Assembly (NCBI GenBank): GCA_002390225.1
Contig: DGOW01000064.1
Location: 7,230 to 14,696 of the forward strand
Origin: Gemmatimonadales bacterium UBA4456
Lineage (GTDB): Bacteria; Gemmatimonadota; Gemmatimonadetes; Longimicrobiales; Gaopeijiaceae
Length of the DNA stretch: 7,467 bases
Reading direction: 5' to 3'
Shown: positions 6,121 to 7,467 of the stretch, one piece after another
How positions within the stretch are numbered: the first letter of the stretch is position 1
Layout of the letters: the number at the start of each line of letters is the position of its first letter
Program-made: the position numbers and the translations under genes
Notes under the pieces: model-generated
Seen by the model: only the letters and a program-made list of their open reading frames with translations
What the model was told of the DNA's origin: nothing
Database searches by the model: none

Positions 6121-7254
6121 ATGCGTACACGGGACCGAGTTTACCATCTGAGCACGCTCGCCATGCTCCTTCTCGTCGTCGCATGCGGTGGCTCCGACGC
6201 CCCACCGGCGTCCGATGGCCCGATCGTAAAGGGCGGTGACGACCGAACAGGCGAATACGTGGCCGTCGAAAACTGGTGGAAGCCAGCACCCGACCATGAT
6301 GACGTCTGGGGTTGGGGACAGGTCTCCGGCGTCGCCGTGGACAATCCCGACCGCATCATCGTCGGCATCTGGGGTGATCGAGACGCGCAGAACCGTGAGC
6401 GCGAGGGAAGCTCGAACTACGTCGTCGCGGTGGACCGGGATGGCAACATCACGGAGAACTGGAGTCAGTGGGACTCCCTCTTCAACAAACCGCATCAGAT
6501 CTACATCAGCCCATACGACCCGGAACGACACGTGTGGGTCGTGGAGCGCGGCCTCGGCATGCGCGACGTAAACATGCAGATCCTGAAGTTCTCAAACGAC
6601 GGCAGCGAACTCGTGATGCAGCTCGTGGATCCCGAGCATCCGAGAACGCGCGCTGACGCGCGCGCCAACCCGAACCCGGGGCCCTACACCTACGGTGATC
6701 CTGCCGTGCTCGCCTTCTTCCCGAACGGTGACTTCCTGCTGGGTGACGGTTACTGGAACTCACGCATCGTGCGCTACAACGCCGACGGCGAATTTCTCAT
6801 GGAGTTCGGGGAACTGGGTGACGGACCTGGACAGTTCGATCTCGTGCACGGTGTAGCCATCGACCGCGATCACCGCATTTACGTCGGCGACCGCACCAAC
6901 AACCGTATTCAGGTGTTCACGGAGGAAGGTGAGTTCATCGAGGACTGGCCAGATGTTTCCGACCCCGTCGGCGTCTTCATTGACGAATCCGAATCGGTCT
7001 GGGTGATCTCCGCCCGACTCAACCGGCTCCTGAAGTACAACACCCAGGGTGAGCTCCAGTACTACGTGGGCGCCTTCGGTGGCACACGCGGAGGGTTTGC
7101 CGGCGGCCTAGACCGTCCGCACCAGATGGACGTGGACCAGGAAGGAAACCTCTATATCGCCAGCTGGGATGGCGGATGGATGGACAAGTTCGTCCCCAAG
7201 CCCGGAGCAGATCCGGGCAAGCTCGTCGGACGCGCGCTCATTCTGGATCAGTAA
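6121..7254 (+). CDS. Lipoprotein NHL-type beta-propeller, peptidyl-alpha-hydroxyglycine amidating lyase (PAL)-like
   Basis: A 377-residue exported lipoprotein. The N-terminus has Arg residues, a hydrophobic core (LAMLLLVV) and a lipobox ending VVAC with Cys22, the only cysteine in the protein, followed by a Gly/Ser/Asp/Pro-rich tether. The rest is a beta-propeller with NHL-type blades, clearest at ~233-266 (GDGPGQF...DRTNNRIQVF). From memory of the rat PAL domain, several stretches match it: GQVSGVAVD (66-74), DGYWNSRIV (209-217), PGQF...VHGVA (236-246) and the RIQVF strand. Histidines at the three zinc positions are present (His125 in KPHQ, His243 in LVHG, His334 in RPHQ), as is the catalytic-type Tyr211. 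The rat active-site Arg (HRGD stretch) appears replaced near Trp84, and the Cys after the Tyr is Trp212. PAL cleaves peptidyl-hydroxyglycine to an amidated peptide and glyoxylate; whether this homologue does so is unknown. It probably sits on a membrane face outside the cytoplasm. Confidence 0.85.
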   Translation: MRTRDRVYHLSTLAMLLLVVACGGSDAPPASDGPIVKGGDDRTGEYVAVENWWKPAPDHDDVWGWGQVSGVAVDNPDRIIVGIWGDRDAQNREREGSSNYVVAVDRDGNITENWSQWDSLFNKPHQIYISPYDPERHVWVVERGLGMRDVNMQILKFSNDGSELVMQLVDPEHPRTRADARANPNPGPYTYGDPAVLAFFPNGDFLLGDGYWNSRIVRYNADGEFLMEFGELGDGPGQFDLVHGVAIDRDHRIYVGDRTNNRIQVFTEEGEFIEDWPDVSDPVGVFIDESESVWVISARLNRLLKYNTQGELQYYVGAFGGTRGGFAGGLDRPHQMDVDQEGNLYIASWDGGWMDKFVPKPGADPGKLVGRALILDQ

Positions 7255-7259
7255 GCGAC

Positions 7260-7274
7260 CGTTCGAGGCGAACG
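7260..7274 (+). terminator. Short hairpin right after the PAL-like gene
   Basis: CGTTCG and CGAACG pair perfectly around an AGG loop, beginning five bases after the TAA. No T-tract follows (next bases CATACCCC), so it is at best an RNA-end stabilising or weak terminator structure. Confidence 0.3.
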
Positions 7275-7304
7275 CATACCCCGACTCGGACAGGCACCGA
7301 CGCC

Positions 7305-7332
7305 TTGTTGTACGTCCGTATAACTGCATATT
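7305..7332 (+). promoter_or_regulatory. Candidate promoter for the last gene
   Basis: The stretch 7305-7335 is markedly AT-richer than its surroundings. TTGTTG (7305-7310) and CATATT (7327-7332) are 16 bases apart, with 3 and 4 of 6 consensus matches. TATAAC at 7319-7324 is an alternative -10 with 5 of 6 matches but no -35 partner. Either choice puts the transcript start within about 8 bases of the ATG at 7339. Confidence 0.35.
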
Positions 7333-7338
7333 AGACAG

Positions 7339-7467
7339 ATGACTCGTCAAACTCGACGCCATTCTGGCCTGGTCCTCCTAGCCCTTCTTGCGGTGCAGTC
7401 GGTTTCGGCTCCGCTGGCGGCCTGTGCTCAGGATCACGAGCAGCACGAAGCTGCGGCTCACGAGATG
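7339..7467 (+). CDS. Start of an exported (probable lipo-) protein with His-rich N-terminus (3' truncated)
   Basis: The frame runs open from ATG at 7339 to the window end, 43 codons. The product has a textbook signal sequence: a basic start (MTRQTRRH), a hydrophobic core (LVLLALLAV) and a small-residue region ending PLAAC, where Cys29 fits a lipobox. Signal peptidase I cleavage after a nearby Ala is the alternative. The mature start DHEQHEAAAHEM has three His among acidic residues, which could bind metal or be a flexible linker. No family can be named from this much. There is no Shine-Dalgarno ahead of the ATG (ATTAGACAG precedes it), which fits the suspected leaderless or very short-leader start. 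It is likely transcribed separately from the PAL-like gene, 84 bases upstream. Confidence 0.65.
   Translation, partial: MTRQTRRHSGLVLLALLAVQSVSAPLAACAQDHEQHEAAAHEM

Overview
The window is a GC-rich bacterial segment in which every supported gene lies on the + strand. My best guess for the source is a Gemmatimonadota-type or similar environmental bacterium. That rests on the mix of genes (a DUF4175-like coiled-coil protein end, EttA, an amidating-lyase-like lipoprotein) and on sparse Shine-Dalgarno sites, not on a marker gene. It is an inference.

Layout: (1) positions 1-498 hold the 3' end of a large, Q/G-rich then charged coiled-coil protein whose start lies outside the window. (2) 676-2358 is a complete ettA, the ABC-F translation factor. 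(3) 2359-2950 is a 592-base gap with no recognisable gene; it holds two small, uncertain ORFs that overlap by ATGA, and a short hairpin just ahead of the next start. (4) 2951-5998 is the centrepiece, one 1015-residue protein that joins three enzyme folds: an APH/hydroxylysine-kinase-like phosphotransferase, an M23 (LytM/lysostaphin-type) metallopeptidase domain, and a class III PLP aminotransferase/phospholyase. The key catalytic or ligand residues of all three are present. (5) 6121-7254 encodes a lipoprotein beta-propeller closely resembling the lyase half (PAL) of the peptide-amidating enzyme. (6) 7339 to the window end is the start of another exported protein with a His-rich mature N-terminus and a possibly leaderless start.

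How the genes relate: the gaps (177, 592, 122 and 84 bases) and the promoter-like elements before 6121 and 7339 suggest separate transcription units, not one operon. The fusion protein is best read as a self-contained two-step catabolic enzyme. Its kinase domain would phosphorylate an amino-alcohol compound, and its PLP domain would either eliminate phosphate and ammonia or transaminate. Homologous human pairs are hydroxylysine kinase with PHYKPL, and the related ETNPPL, which acts on phosphoethanolamine. The role of the M23 domain between them is unknown and is the most interesting question here. I see no tRNA, rRNA, CRISPR array, insertion sequence or phage feature.
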